This document shows positions 1-7,680 of a stretch of 64,000 nt of DNA, in pieces. The DNA comes from Streptosporangiaceae bacterium. GTDB lineage: Bacteria; Actinomycetota; Actinomycetes; Streptosporangiales; Streptosporangiaceae. Position 1 is the first letter of the stretch. Each line of letters begins with the position of its first letter. The translations under genes and the position numbers were made by a program. The notes below the pieces were generated by a model that ran no database searches, had not been told where the DNA came from, and saw only the letters and a program-made list of their open reading frames with translations. Location: positions 62,001 through 126,000 of the forward strand of contig JAICYD010000004.1 in NCBI GenBank assembly GCA_025934375.1, given 5' to 3'.

Positions 1-591
1 TGTCGCGGGGTGCTCGTGCAAGCTGATCGTCAGCACCCGCGGGTCGTCGTAGAAGGCGGCCTGGACACCGTCGCCGTGGTGCACGTCCACGTCGACGTAC
101 GCCACCCGGGACGCTCCCGCCGCCAGCAGCCCCTTGATGGCGACCGCGGGGTCGTTGTAGACGCAGAACCCGCTCGCCGACCCGCGCATCGCGTGGTGCA
201 GCCCGCCGGAGATCGACGCCCCGTGGTCGCAGGCCCCCGACCACACCGCCCGGGCGGCCGCCAGCGTGGCCCCGGTGACTAGCGCGGACGCCTCGTGCAT
301 CCCGGAGAAGACCGGATCATCGGGGGTGCCCAGCCCGTACTGGGGCGCGGCCGACAGCCACCGGCCCGCCTGGCGCACGGCCTCGATGTAGTCGGGGTCA
401 TGGACCAGTTCCAGCTCGGCGTCAGTGGCGGGCGCGGCGCCGGCCATCGTCACCGACGGGCCCGACAGCACGCCCAGCCGCTGGGCCAGTGAGAAGGTAA
501 GCGCGACACGGACGGGGTCCATCGGGTGCCCCGGGCCGAAGTCGTACTGGATCAGCGACTCATCCCACTGCACCCGCAGCGAACCCGACAT
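1..591 (-). CDS. acuC: AcuC-like histone-deacetylase-family protein (3' end cut by window)
   Basis: The reverse strand reads an N-terminal 197 residues of the arginase/deacetylase fold, running off the left window edge. The His-pair motif GGLHHAM (catalytic region) and VDVDVHHGDGVQ, with metal-ligand Asp and His, are typical of AcuC/HDAC proteins, which deacetylate acetyl-CoA synthetase or other acetyl-lysine/acetyl-polyamine substrates. The ATG at 591-589 overlaps the proC stop (TGATG), so the gene is probably translationally coupled to proC. The substrate cannot be told from sequence. Only about half of the usual 380-390 residues lies inside the window. Confidence 0.9.
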   Translation of the reverse strand, partial: MSGSLRVQWDESLIQYDFGPGHPMDPVRVALTFSLAQRLGVLSGPSVTMAGAAPATDAELELVHDPDYIEAVRQAGRWLSAAPQYGLGTPDDPVFSGMHEASALVTGATLAAARAVWSGACDHGASISGGLHHAMRGSASGFCVYNDPAVAIKGLLAAGASRVAYVDVDVHHGDGVQAAFYDDPRVLTISLHEHPAT

Positions 592-1385
592 CAGGAGGCG
601 CCTAGCTCTCGGCCGCGGTCGCGGGCCGCCTCGATCGCGCTCAGCACCGCCGCCCGCACCCGGTGGTTCTCCAGTTCCCTGATTGCCGAGATCGTGGTGC
701 CCCCCGGTGAGGTGACGGCCTCGCGCAAGATGACCGGGTGCTCCCCGGACTCCCGCAGCATCGTGGCCGCCCCGTACACCGCCTGGATGACCAGCTCCAG
801 CGCTGTCTTCCGGGGAACCCCGAGCAGGATCCCGGCGTCGACCATCGACTCGACCAGGTAGTACACGTAAGCGGGGCCGCTGCCCGACAGCGCCGTCGCC
901 GCGTCTTGCAGGGCTTCCGGGACGCGCGCCACCTTGCCCACCGATTCGAACAGCTCCTCGGCCACCGACAGGTGCGAGGCCCGCGCGTAGGCTCCGGCCG
1001 AGATGACCGACATCGCCTCGTCGACGACCGCCGGGGTGTTCGGCATCGCGCGCACCACCGGGACCTGCGCGGCGAGCCGCTGTTCGATGAACGCGGTCGT
1101 GATGCCCGCCGCGACCGAGATCACCAGCTGGCCCGGGTCCGTCAGCGACGAGATCTCCGTCAGCGCGGAGGCCATGTCCTGCGGCTTGACCGCAACGACG
1201 AGCACCGAAGCGTTCTTGGCCGCTTCCGCCGCCGATACCACCGAGACGCCATAGGACTCCCGCAACGCGGTCGCCCGTTCCTCACGGCGCACGACGGCTA
1301 CCACCGACGACGGCGGCCGCCCGGCCCGCAACAACCCGGACAGCAGCGCCTCGCCCATCTTGCCCGCGCCAAGTATCGCGATCAT
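591..1385 (-). CDS. proC: Pyrroline-5-carboxylate reductase
   Basis: A 264-residue protein, the usual ProC length. It reduces 1-pyrroline-5-carboxylate to proline with NAD(P)H in the cytoplasm. The N-terminal dinucleotide site reads ILGAGKMGEAL; the C-terminal dimer domain carries SGSGPAYVYYLVESM and VTSPGGTTISAIREL, both family signatures. I chose the ATG at 1385 because the Rossmann strand starts right there (MIAILGAGKMGE); the open frame runs further upstream without similarity. It follows proline dehydrogenase on the same strand and is coupled to acuC by a 1-nt overlap, so synthesis and breakdown of proline share a neighbourhood. Confidence 0.95.
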   Translation of the reverse strand: MIAILGAGKMGEALLSGLLRAGRPPSSVVAVVRREERATALRESYGVSVVSAAEAAKNASVLVVAVKPQDMASALTEISSLTDPGQLVISVAAGITTAFIEQRLAAQVPVVRAMPNTPAVVDEAMSVISAGAYARASHLSVAEELFESVGKVARVPEALQDAATALSGSGPAYVYYLVESMVDAGILLGVPRKTALELVIQAVYGAATMLRESGEHPVILREAVTSPGGTTISAIRELENHRVRAAVLSAIEAARDRGRELGAS

Positions 1386-1395
1386 GCAGTCGACG

Positions 1396-2481
1396 CTATC
1401 GCGTAGGGGGTTTCGTCGGGCGCCCCGCGTTGCCCCGGACTGACCGGAGCGCGGGAGGAACGACCAAGCGCAGGGAGGGAGGAGCAACGCGCCCAAAGGG
1501 CGCCCGACCCGGGGGTCCGGGGGGCTGGTGTTTGCCCCCCGGGGAGTACAACGAGCGCAGGAGGAGGCCCAGCGACTGCGGCCGCTCGGCCAGCCGCCGC
1601 ACCAGGTACCCGTACCAGTCGCCGCCGTAGGGGACGTACACCCGGACCACCGCCCCGGAGGCCGCCAGCCGGGCCTGCTCGTCAGCGCGGATCCCGTAGA
1701 GCATCTGGTACTCGAACGACCCCGCGGGCCGGGCCAGGCCCAGCGCGGAGGCGATCCGGACCAGGCGGGGGTCGTGCGTCGCGACCATCGGGTAGCCCGG
1801 CCCCTCCATCAGCACTCGCAGGCAGCGCGCGAACGACTTGTCGATCTCGTGGGGATCGGTGAAAGCCTCCGAGATCGGCTCGTTGTAGGCGCCCTTGCAC
1901 AGGCGCACGCGCGGAGCATCCTCCGTGCCCGCCGCCAGCGACCGCACGTCGGTCTCGGTCCGCCGCAGGGACGCCTGCACGACGCTCCCCACGCTCGGGT
2001 ACCGCTCCCGCAGTCGCGCCGCGATGCGCAGGCTCGCGTCCGTGGTCCGGTGGTCCTCAGCGTCGATCGTCACGGTGGTCCCGGCGGCATCGGCTGCCGC
2101 GGCGATCCGCTCGATGTTCTCGAAGGCGAGCCGCTCACCGGCCGCCGCGTCCGCGCCGAGTAGCAGCCCGACCGCCGTCGGCTTCACCGACACCTCGACC
2201 GCGCCATCGGCGGTCAGGCCATCGGCCTGGAGCTTTTCCAGCAGCGCGACGTACTCGGTGCGCACCGCGGCGGCCCGCAGCGCGTCCTTGGTGTCCTCGC
2301 CCAGGTAGTCGAGCGTCACCAGCAGCCCGGCGGCGCGCAACTCCCGCGCGACGCGCACCGCGTCGCTCGCGTTGTCCCCGGCGACGTACCTCGCGACGAT
2401 CGCGCGAGCCGCTGGCGTGCCGGTCAGCAGCCCGCGGATCTGGTCGCTGGCGGCAGCGGCCAGCAGTGCCCGGCGCAGCAC
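1396..2481 (-). CDS. Proline dehydrogenase (monofunctional)
   Basis: FAD-dependent proline dehydrogenase, converting proline to pyrroline-5-carboxylate and feeding electrons to the membrane. The C-terminal signature YVPYGGDWYGYLVRRLAERP closes the TIM barrel around residue 305, and LRRTETDVRSL is also typical. GTG start at 2481 with GGGAGGGG upstream, 17 nt after the ygfZ stop, so likely co-transcribed with ygfZ. The frame continues about 50 residues past the normal end (1396-1546), through a GC hairpin repeat found twice more in this window; the Pro/Gly/Arg-rich tail therefore looks like read-through of an inserted intergenic element rather than a domain. Confidence 0.92.
   Translation of the reverse strand: MLRRALLAAAASDQIRGLLTGTPAARAIVARYVAGDNASDAVRVARELRAAGLLVTLDYLGEDTKDALRAAAVRTEYVALLEKLQADGLTADGAVEVSVKPTAVGLLLGADAAAGERLAFENIERIAAAADAAGTTVTIDAEDHRTTDASLRIAARLRERYPSVGSVVQASLRRTETDVRSLAAGTEDAPRVRLCKGAYNEPISEAFTDPHEIDKSFARCLRVLMEGPGYPMVATHDPRLVRIASALGLARPAGSFEYQMLYGIRADEQARLAASGAVVRVYVPYGGDWYGYLVRRLAERPQSLGLLLRSLYSPGGKHQPPGPPGRAPFGRVAPPSLRLVVPPALRSVRGNAGRPTKPPTR
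1511..1546. repeat. GC hairpin repeat, copy 1 (inside the 3' end of the proline dehydrogenase ORF)
   Basis: A perfect 9-bp stem (1517-1525 pairing with 1534-1542) closes an 8-nt loop TGGTGTTT. The same layout recurs at 7645-7680 with one compensatory base-pair change, and degraded at 13001-13070. It has no U-tract but could act as a factor-independent terminator or an mRNA 3'-end stabiliser. Confidence 0.7.
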
Positions 2482-2498
2482 GATTCCCCTCCCGGTCC

Positions 2499-3551
2499 TC
2501 AGATCAGCTTGCGGGCCGCCGGCGGCGGTTGCGGCACGCTATCGCGGCGCAGCGTGACCTTCACGGCCCCGCCCGCGTCGGGCGTGACGATGACCTCTTG
2601 CGCGGCGGCGATCCCGTCAGCCAGCAGCGTAGCCCCGGTCGGCACCGTGCGCTTGACCAGCCCCAGCCCGATTGGCCCGAGCTCGTGGTGCAGTGCGGCC
2701 GAGCCGACGAAGCCCATTTCCCGGCCCTCCGGCCCGACGATCGGCGCGGCGTGCGCCGGCAGCCGGTCGGCGCTCCCGTCCAGGTGCAAGAACACCAGCC
2801 GCCGGGGCGGGTGACCCAGGTTGTGCACCCGCGCGACGGTCTCCTGGCCCCGGTAGCAGCCCTTGTTCAGGTGGACGGCGGTCTCGATGAGCCCGGCCTC
2901 GTGTGGCAACGTCTTGTGGTCCGTGTCCACCCCGGGACGGGGCACGTACGCCGCGATCCGCGCCGCCTCGTAGGCCCACATGCCGGCCACCGCCACGTCC
3001 AGCTGCCCGCGAACCTCGCCGGCCAGGTCAAGGTCAACGACCATGTCTGTCCCCAACGGTCCCCTGGTGACCGCCAGCACGCCAGCCAGCGACCGGAAGT
3101 CAGGGAGGGACGAGCGGCCGGGCGAATCCGTTGAGTGCAGCAAGGACAGAACCCCGTGCGTAGCGGAAAGGTCGCCGACCTCCACGCGGAGCATGAACCG
3201 CATCGAGTTCAGGTACGTGACCAGGGCGGCCGCCGTACCCGGCTCAACATGCGCCCAGACGGTGGTGCCGTCATCGGCCAGCGTCAGGTGATGTTCCAGG
3301 TGGCCCTGCGGGCTGAGGATGAGCGCCTGCGCGGTCTCGCCGGGCGCTAGCCGCTCCAGGTGCTGGCTGGTCAGGCTGTGCAGCCACGACAGCCGGTCCG
3401 GGCCGGTGATCGTGACGACGCCCCGGTTGGAGCGGTCCACGAGCGCGCCGCGCTCGGCCGCCACGCGCTGCTCGCGCAGCGGGTCGCCATAGTGCGCGGC
3501 GACGCCCGCGTCCGGCCAGGCGGCTTCCACGGCCCCGTCGATGTCCAGCAT
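2499..3551 (-). CDS. ygfZ: YgfZ/GcvT-fold folate-binding protein
   Basis: A 350-residue tetrahydrofolate-binding protein of the YgfZ family, which supports iron-sulfur cluster enzymes and is related to the glycine cleavage T-protein. The family signature KGCYRGQE is present with its Cys, preceded by ALIETAVHLN-like context typical of the family. The ATG at 3551 (MLDIDGAVE) has GGGAGG about 9 nt upstream; the open frame upstream of it has no similarity. The gene lies between the Nur-like regulator and proline dehydrogenase on the same strand. The same pairing of a Fur-family regulator with ygfZ occurs in Streptomyces. Confidence 0.93.
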   Translation of the reverse strand: MLDIDGAVEAAWPDAGVAAHYGDPLREQRVAAERGALVDRSNRGVVTITGPDRLSWLHSLTSQHLERLAPGETAQALILSPQGHLEHHLTLADDGTTVWAHVEPGTAAALVTYLNSMRFMLRVEVGDLSATHGVLSLLHSTDSPGRSSLPDFRSLAGVLAVTRGPLGTDMVVDLDLAGEVRGQLDVAVAGMWAYEAARIAAYVPRPGVDTDHKTLPHEAGLIETAVHLNKGCYRGQETVARVHNLGHPPRRLVFLHLDGSADRLPAHAAPIVGPEGREMGFVGSAALHHELGPIGLGLVKRTVPTGATLLADGIAAAQEVIVTPDAGGAVKVTLRRDSVPQPPPAARKLI

Positions 3552-3592
3552 GGTGACTGTGCCTCCCGCATCGCCTGCACACCAGGGCTCGC

Positions 3593-4042
3593 TCAGCCCT
3601 GCTTCCCTCTGCACTGGCTGCACCGGCCGAAGACGGTCAGGTGCGCCACGTCGGTCTCGAACCCCTGCTCCTGATCTAGCGCCGTGATGAGCGGCTTTAT
3701 TGCCTCGGGGCGGACCTGGCTCACGCTGCCGCAATCCTGGCAGACCAGGTGAACGTGGCCGCCCTCGCTGGCCAGGTGGTAGGTGGGGGCGCCGTCGTTG
3801 AGGTGGTGGTGGGTGACCAAGCCCACTTCGTCAAGGACGTCCAGCGCGCGGTAGATCGTGGAGAGGTTGACCCCGCGCGCGGTCTGCTGGACCTCGGCGA
3901 GGATCTTCTCGGGAGTGGCGTGATCCAGCCTGCCGATCGCCTCAAGCACCAGCTGCCGCTGCGGTGTCACCTTGTAGCCGCCGGCCCGCAGCCGCTCATC
4001 CCACTGCTTCGGCTGGCTGGGCTGGCTCGTCTCCAGTGCCAT
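3593..4042 (-). CDS. Fur-family metalloregulator, Nur-like
   Basis: A 149-residue Fur-fold repressor. The N-terminal winged helix contains GYKVTPQRQLVLEAI and NLSTIYRALDVLDEVGLV; the dimer/metal domain has the His-rich GGHVHLVCQDCG and a second C-x2-C near the end (GRCSQC). THHHLNDGAPTYHLA and the GFETDVAHLTVFGRC tail resemble Streptomyces Nur, the nickel-responsive regulator, more than Zur or FurA. I infer nickel sensing; the Fur family itself is certain. ATG at 4042. An inverted repeat GCGCAA-N6-TTGCGC lies 19 nt upstream and is a candidate autoregulatory operator. Confidence 0.9.
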   Translation of the reverse strand: MALETSQPSQPKQWDERLRAGGYKVTPQRQLVLEAIGRLDHATPEKILAEVQQTARGVNLSTIYRALDVLDEVGLVTHHHLNDGAPTYHLASEGGHVHLVCQDCGSVSQVRPEAIKPLITALDQEQGFETDVAHLTVFGRCSQCRGKQG

Positions 4043-4060
4043 GCCCAGAGTCTAGGCTCA

Positions 4061-4078
4061 GCGCAAAATATCTTGCGC
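4061..4078. promoter_or_regulatory. Candidate Fur/Nur-type operator dyad
   Basis: GCGCAAAATATCTTGCGC has 6-bp arms around an A/T-rich centre. It resembles the reported Streptomyces Nur box (GCAA and TTGC half-sites spaced by about 5), here spaced by 6. It sits between the Nur-like gene and the divergent short ORF at 4135, so one site could control both. Confidence 0.5.
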
Positions 4079-4102
4079 GTGGCCGGCCGTGCGGCGTAGC
4101 GT
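4073..4102 (+). promoter_or_regulatory. Predicted promoter of the 12-codon ORF
   Basis: TTGCGC (4073-4078) and TAGCGT (4097-4102) are spaced by 18 bp and would start transcription shortly before the AAAGGAGG ribosome site. The -35 hexamer is the right arm of the dyad, so binding there would block polymerase. Confidence 0.4.
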
Positions 4103-4134
4103 TTGAGGTACACGGAAAGGAGGTGGTCCGAAGT

Positions 4135-4173
4135 ATGCATAGTTATCGGACGAGTGAGGTGGCTGTCAGCTAG
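4135..4173 (+). CDS. 12-residue short ORF (putative leader or micro-peptide)
   Basis: ATG to TAG encodes MHSYRTSEVAVS. It is preceded by an unusually strong ribosome site, AAAGGAGGTGG, at 8-9 nt spacing, in a stretch with no other gene. A GC-rich structured stretch follows directly after the stop (4182-4228). I do not recognise a function. A leader peptide controlling downstream RNA structure, or a free micro-peptide, are both possible; no + strand gene follows until 5155, on the far side of two opposite-strand genes. Confidence 0.45.
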   Translation: MHSYRTSEVAVS

Positions 4174-4181
4174 CCGCCCCC

Positions 4182-4228
4182 GCCGCCGGGAGGGGTAACA
4201 CCCCTGACCCCACTGCGGGTGTGGCGGC
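4182..4228 (+). ncRNA. Possible structured RNA (three-way junction) after the 12-codon ORF
   Basis: An outer stem GCCGCC (4182-4187) with GGCGGC (4223-4228) encloses two hairpins: AGGGGT/ACCCCT with a 3-nt loop (4191-4205) and ACCC/GGGT (4207-4220). It could be a terminator-like or regulatory 3' structure of the short ORF's transcript. No tRNA features (no CCA end, no T-loop motif) are present. Confidence 0.35.
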
Positions 4229-4341
4229 AGTTAGTACAAGGCATACACCGGACCCCCGGGCTGGCCAGGCTTGTCCACCTGGTCCCGCGCAAGCGGAGTC
4301 GCTCGGGGGTTTTTGCGTTTCTGACCGTCAGGAATCTCGTT

Positions 4342-4376
4342 GGTCACCAAGGTCACCAAGGTCACCAAGGTCACCA
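4342..4376. repeat. Tandem 9-bp repeat
   Basis: Almost four copies of GGTCACCAA in a row, just past the 3' end of the nitrobindin gene. It looks like a simple slippage repeat in the trailer. Confidence 0.8.
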
Positions 4377-4403
4377 GCGTACTCCGCGCGAGCCACCCGG
4401 CGC

Positions 4404-4937
4404 TTACTCGGTCCAGGCCCATTCGAGGCGAGCCCACAGGTGGGGCTGGAGGGGCTGGCCCATGGCGGCCATGTCGTAGGCGTAGGCCAGGTCCTTCTCG
4501 CCCTCGCGCTGGCTGTCCACCAGGCCGTAAAGCCGCTTGCCGGCCGTGACCGCCTTGGCGGACGCGGTGCGGGCCACCGCGTCGGTGGCCATCTCGACCC
4601 GGGTCCCGGATACCTCGCCCAGGTAGATCTCAACGATCCCGGTCGGGTGGGCGAGGACCACTTCCACGTGGTTGTCCGCCTGCGGTCGCCAGTAGCCTGT
4701 CTCCGTCCCGAGCGGACGTCCCTTGGTGCCGTCCTTATCCAGCAGCCAGGACTTGCTGGTGTAGATGAGGAACGGCTTGCCGTTGTGGGTGAACGTGAGC
4801 TCCTGGATGAAGTCAAACGACTCGATCGTGGGGTAGTCACCCTTCCCGAAGCCCTCCCACCGGCCGAGCAGGAAGCTCAGCGGCGCGAGGTCCGGGTGTT
4901 CTTGGGGCAGCTCGTTGTCGACCTGCTCATGCGTCAT
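4404..4937 (-). CDS. Nitrobindin / FABP-family beta-barrel (DUF1794)
   Basis: A 177-residue nitrobindin-like protein, a ten-stranded barrel that in homologues binds heme b and handles NO or peroxynitrite. The family start HPDLAPLSFLLGRWEGFG contains the G-x-W-x-G-x-G motif; TGYWRPQ and VVLAHPTGIVEIYLGEV match the barrel core. ATG at 4937 lies inside the end of a 36-codon membrane-peptide gene, suggesting coupling. A C-terminal GQPLQPHLWARLEW segment, typical of actinobacterial members, is intact. Ligand binding is inferred from the family only. Confidence 0.88.
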   Translation of the reverse strand: MTHEQVDNELPQEHPDLAPLSFLLGRWEGFGKGDYPTIESFDFIQELTFTHNGKPFLIYTSKSWLLDKDGTKGRPLGTETGYWRPQADNHVEVVLAHPTGIVEIYLGEVSGTRVEMATDAVARTASAKAVTAGKRLYGLVDSQREGEKDLAYAYDMAAMGQPLQPHLWARLEWAWTE

Positions 4938-5037
4938 GGGGTCCTCCGCGGATCACCTTGACCGCCGTGTAGGCCGCCGCCACGGCGACCAGGGCGTAGG
5001 CGCCGATCATCACCGCCGCGCTCAGCATGCCATGCAT
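4927..5037 (-). CDS. 36-residue single-span membrane peptide
   Basis: ATG to TGA, 36 codons. The peptide is almost entirely one hydrophobic helix (MIGAYALVAVAAAYTAVKV) followed by a basic, polar tail. Its stop lies 11 nt inside the nitrobindin gene, so the two would be coupled. Codon pattern is like the neighbours (G/C third positions). No strong ribosome site is visible. Function unknown; comparable small membrane ORFs are easily missed by length cut-offs. Confidence 0.55.
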   Translation of the reverse strand: MHGMLSAAVMIGAYALVAVAAAYTAVKVIRGGPHDA

Positions 5038-5154
5038 GGCCCCGAGGGTATGCGCTAGCGCCCCTTTTGCGCTCACGCCACGCCGTTCTCTCGGGGAGCG
5101 CACATCAACCCCCAGGCAATGCCGCCGCCCCGGGTCTCGCCGTACAGTGAGTCC

Positions 5155-5517
5155 GTGGGACGATCCCTCGTCGTCAAGGTGACCGCTGGCGACAACGACC
5201 CCGAGCGCTGCAACCAGGCATTCACCGTGGCGGCGACCGCCGCCGCGAGCGGTGTCAGCGTGTCGCTGTGGCTGACTGGCGAGGCGGCCTGGTTCGCCCT
5301 GCCCGGCCGCGCGGAGAAGTTCTCGCTACCGCACGCCGCGCCGCTCGCCGACCTGCTCGCCGGGGTACTCGCCGCCGGAACGGTCACGGTCTGCACTCAG
5401 TGCGCCGCCCGGCGGGACATCGCGCCGTCCGACGTGATCGACGGCATCCGGATCGCCGGGGCGGCCACCTTCGTGGCCGAGGCCCTCGCCGACGGCGCCC
5501 AGGCCTTGGTCTACTGA
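5155..5517 (+). CDS. DsrE/DsrF-like family protein
   Basis: A 120-residue DsrE-fold protein (SLVVKVTAGDNDPERCNQAF near the start, GVSVSLWLTGEAAW, then TVCTQCAARRDI). Such proteins are small sulfur-relay or peroxiredoxin-like factors; CTQC may be redox active. I chose the GTG at 5155 because a -10 hexamer TACAGT ends 6 nt upstream, the hallmark of a leaderless mRNA; the frame also opens at an ATG 36 nt earlier that would lie upstream of that -10. It is transcribed away from nitrobindin and towards gatD. Role inferred only. Confidence 0.82.
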   Translation: MGRSLVVKVTAGDNDPERCNQAFTVAATAAASGVSVSLWLTGEAAWFALPGRAEKFSLPHAAPLADLLAGVLAAGTVTVCTQCAARRDIAPSDVIDGIRIAGAATFVAEALADGAQALVY

Positions 5518-5540
5518 GCGCTCGTCTACAGGGCGCTCAC

Positions 5541-6248
5541 CTACTGAGCGGGAACGGCCGCCAGGCGCTCGTCGCGCAGGCGCAGCGCTAGTTCCTCGGC
5601 CTGCGGCGGCAACGGCGGCAACTGCTGGCCCGCAGCCCAGGTCAGCAGCAGGTCAGCGAGCCCGGGGTTACGCACGAGCGCGGGGCCGTGCAGGTAGGTG
5701 CCGAGCACCCGGCCGGAGTGCGCGCCCTCGGTGCCGTCTCCGTTGCCAACGCCGGTCACCACGCGGGCCAGGGGCTTGACGTCCCCGCCGAGGCGGGTGA
5801 CGCCCTGGTGGTTTTCGAATCCGGTGAGCCTCGGGACGCCCAGCGCGGGGTCCACGTCGGCGAGGATCTCCCCGACGCCGCGCCGCTCGCCCCGGCCGCT
5901 GCTGATGTCGAGCAGGCCAAGGCCGGGCAGCGGCTGGCCATCGGCCCCGCCGAACTCCGTGCCGAGCATCTGGTAGCCAGCGCAGACGGCGAACAGCACC
6001 GCTCCCTGGCGCACCGCCTCGTGCAGGCCGCCATCGGCTTGCAGCCGTCGGGTGGCCAGCACCTGCGGCAGGTCCTCACCGCCGCCCATCAGGTATATGT
6101 CGCCGTCCAGCGGAACCCGCTGGTCGGAGTTGACCTCGACCACTTCGACGGGCAGGCCGCGCAGCCGGGCGCGGCGCTCCAGCACTAGCAGGTTGCCCCG
6201 GTCGCCGTACGTGCTGAGCAGGTCCGGGTAAATCCACACAAGCCGCAT
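5541..6248 (-). CDS. gatD: Lipid II isoglutaminyl synthase, glutaminase subunit
   Basis: A 235-residue class-I-like glutamine amidotransferase related to CobB/CobQ. It releases ammonia that MurT uses to amidate the D-Glu carboxylate of lipid II. The nucleophile motif AVCAGYQMLG and the catalytic His in TYLHGPALVRNP are present; IYPDLLSTYGDRGNLLVL is the family N-terminus. I prefer the ATG at 6248, with GGAGG 10 nt upstream, although an ATG at 6269 overlapping the murT stop would add seven residues. It forms a tight pair with murT, as in other actinobacteria and staphylococci. Confidence 0.93.
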   Translation of the reverse strand: MRLVWIYPDLLSTYGDRGNLLVLERRARLRGLPVEVVEVNSDQRVPLDGDIYLMGGGEDLPQVLATRRLQADGGLHEAVRQGAVLFAVCAGYQMLGTEFGGADGQPLPGLGLLDISSGRGERRGVGEILADVDPALGVPRLTGFENHQGVTRLGGDVKPLARVVTGVGNGDGTEGAHSGRVLGTYLHGPALVRNPGLADLLLTWAAGQQLPPLPPQAEELALRLRDERLAAVPAQ

Positions 6249-6268
6249 CGAATCGCGTCCTCCGCCCA

Positions 6269-7528
6269 TTATTCGGTCCGGCCCACGACAGCCCGGTACT
6301 GCTGGAAAGCCGTGTAGTTGGCCAGCACCTCAAGCCGCGGCGAGTGAGCCGCGTCAACCGCGTCGTCGATGCTGTCCACTAGGCGGAACGCCACGTCGTC
6401 GGCTTCCAGCCGGACCGCCAGGTCCAGCCGGCGCTCGCCGCCGACCAGCACCGGGCGGCCGCGCAGCCGCCGGTAGTCCACGTCCCAGAGCCAGGAAGTA
6501 TCGCGCCCATCGGGCGTTTGCGCGTTCACCGCCAGCAAGACCGGGACCGGCGCGGGAACCATCACGTCCAGCGCTTCCAGCCATCCCGCCGGGTTCTTCG
6601 CGAGCAGCAGCCGGATCTCGGTACCCCGCCGCTGGACCTGGGTGTACCGGCCAGCCACGGAGGTGACCCCGCGCATCTTCGCCAGGGCGCTGTCGACGCC
6701 CACGCCGAATGCCTCCGCCACCGCGAGCGCGATGACCGCGTTGGAGGCGTTGGCCCGGCCGGGCAGGGCCAGGCCAAGCGGCTGGGACTGGCCGGCCGGG
6801 TCGACGACGTTACCGTCGCTGAGCACCCAGCTGACCGGGGGGCGCCGGTTGCCGCACTCCCGGCAGGTCCACTCATCGCCCTCGCGCAACAGGTGGGCGC
6901 CGCAGTTCGGGCAGCACCAGGAGTCCTCGCGCCAGCGCTGCCCGGCCGCCACCCAGGTGACGGTGCTGGCGGCGCTGGCCGCCCAGGCGACCAGCGGGTC
7001 GTCGGCGTTGGCGACGACCCGGCAGTCGGGGGCGGCGGCCAGGGCCTCGCGCCAGCGGCGGGCCAGCATCCAGATCTCGGCGGCCCGGTCCATCTGATCG
7101 CGGCTGAGGTTAAGCAGGACCACGACCTTGGGCTGGGTCGCCTTGATCACCGGGGGGATGTACTTCTCGTCGGTCTCCAGGACCGCCAGCGGCGCGTCCG
7201 GCGCCCGGCTGAGCGCGGAGGTGAGCCCGGCCTCCATGTTGGCGCCGTACACGTTCGATGCGATCGGCTGCCCGAGGACGCTCAGCGCCGCCGTGATCAG
7301 CCGCGTCGTCGTGGTCTTGCCATTGGTCCCGGTGACCAGGACGACCTGACGGCCAGCGGCGAGCAGGGACAGCAGGTCCGGCTCCAGCCGGAGGCTGATG
7401 ACGCCGCCGATGACGGACCCATCGCCCTTGCCAGCCAGCCGGGATACGGTCGCGGCGGCCCCGCCGACCGTCGTGGCGAGCCGGGCCCGCATCGGGAGCC
7501 GGGGACGGCCGGGAAGTGTCGTGTCCAT
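6269..7528 (-). CDS. murT: Lipid II isoglutaminyl synthase, MurT subunit
   Basis: A 419-residue Mur-ligase-like protein. The central ATP site VTGTNGKTTTTRL is intact, and the zinc ribbon inserted in the middle domain shows both pairs, CPNC and CREC. The C-terminal DUF1727 domain follows. With GatD it amidates the alpha-carboxylate of D-isoglutamate in lipid II, which affects cross-linking and lysozyme resistance. ATG at 7528. The stop abuts the gatD coding frame (TAATG), so the pair is probably one operon. The GntR gene upstream is separated by about 150 bp holding a GC hairpin repeat. Confidence 0.95.
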   Translation of the reverse strand: MDTTLPGRPRLPMRARLATTVGGAAATVSRLAGKGDGSVIGGVISLRLEPDLLSLLAAGRQVVLVTGTNGKTTTTRLITAALSVLGQPIASNVYGANMEAGLTSALSRAPDAPLAVLETDEKYIPPVIKATQPKVVVLLNLSRDQMDRAAEIWMLARRWREALAAAPDCRVVANADDPLVAWAASAASTVTWVAAGQRWREDSWCCPNCGAHLLREGDEWTCRECGNRRPPVSWVLSDGNVVDPAGQSQPLGLALPGRANASNAVIALAVAEAFGVGVDSALAKMRGVTSVAGRYTQVQRRGTEIRLLLAKNPAGWLEALDVMVPAPVPVLLAVNAQTPDGRDTSWLWDVDYRRLRGRPVLVGGERRLDLAVRLEADDVAFRLVDSIDDAVDAAHSPRLEVLANYTAFQQYRAVVGRTE

Positions 7529-7644
7529 TGCCGCCGATGGTATCCGAGGTGGTTTTCCCCGGGGTTGTTTTCCCTGTGGGGTGTTTCCTGGGGGCGGCGC
7601 CCTGCCGGCGCAGCCGGGAGTACGGACGGTGGCTGCACCACCTC

Positions 7645-7680
7645 GGGGGGTCTGGGGGGCTGGTTTGTGCCCCCCAGGAG
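7645..7680. repeat. GC hairpin repeat, copy 2
   Basis: Nine-bp stem (7652-7660 with 7669-7677) and 8-nt loop TGGTTTGT, ending one base before the GntR stop. It matches copy 1 at 1511-1546; the second stem pair is T-A here and C-G there, a compensatory change that supports the hairpin. Confidence 0.7.

Noticed and set aside
4182..4228. Possible tRNA from the three-stem fold
   Set aside because: It is under 50 nt, lacks a T-loop motif, a 7-bp acceptor stem and an anticodon arm.
4342..4376. Tandem 9-bp units considered as a CRISPR-like or iteron array
   Set aside because: Units are contiguous without spacers and far too short; no cas or replication gene lies nearby.
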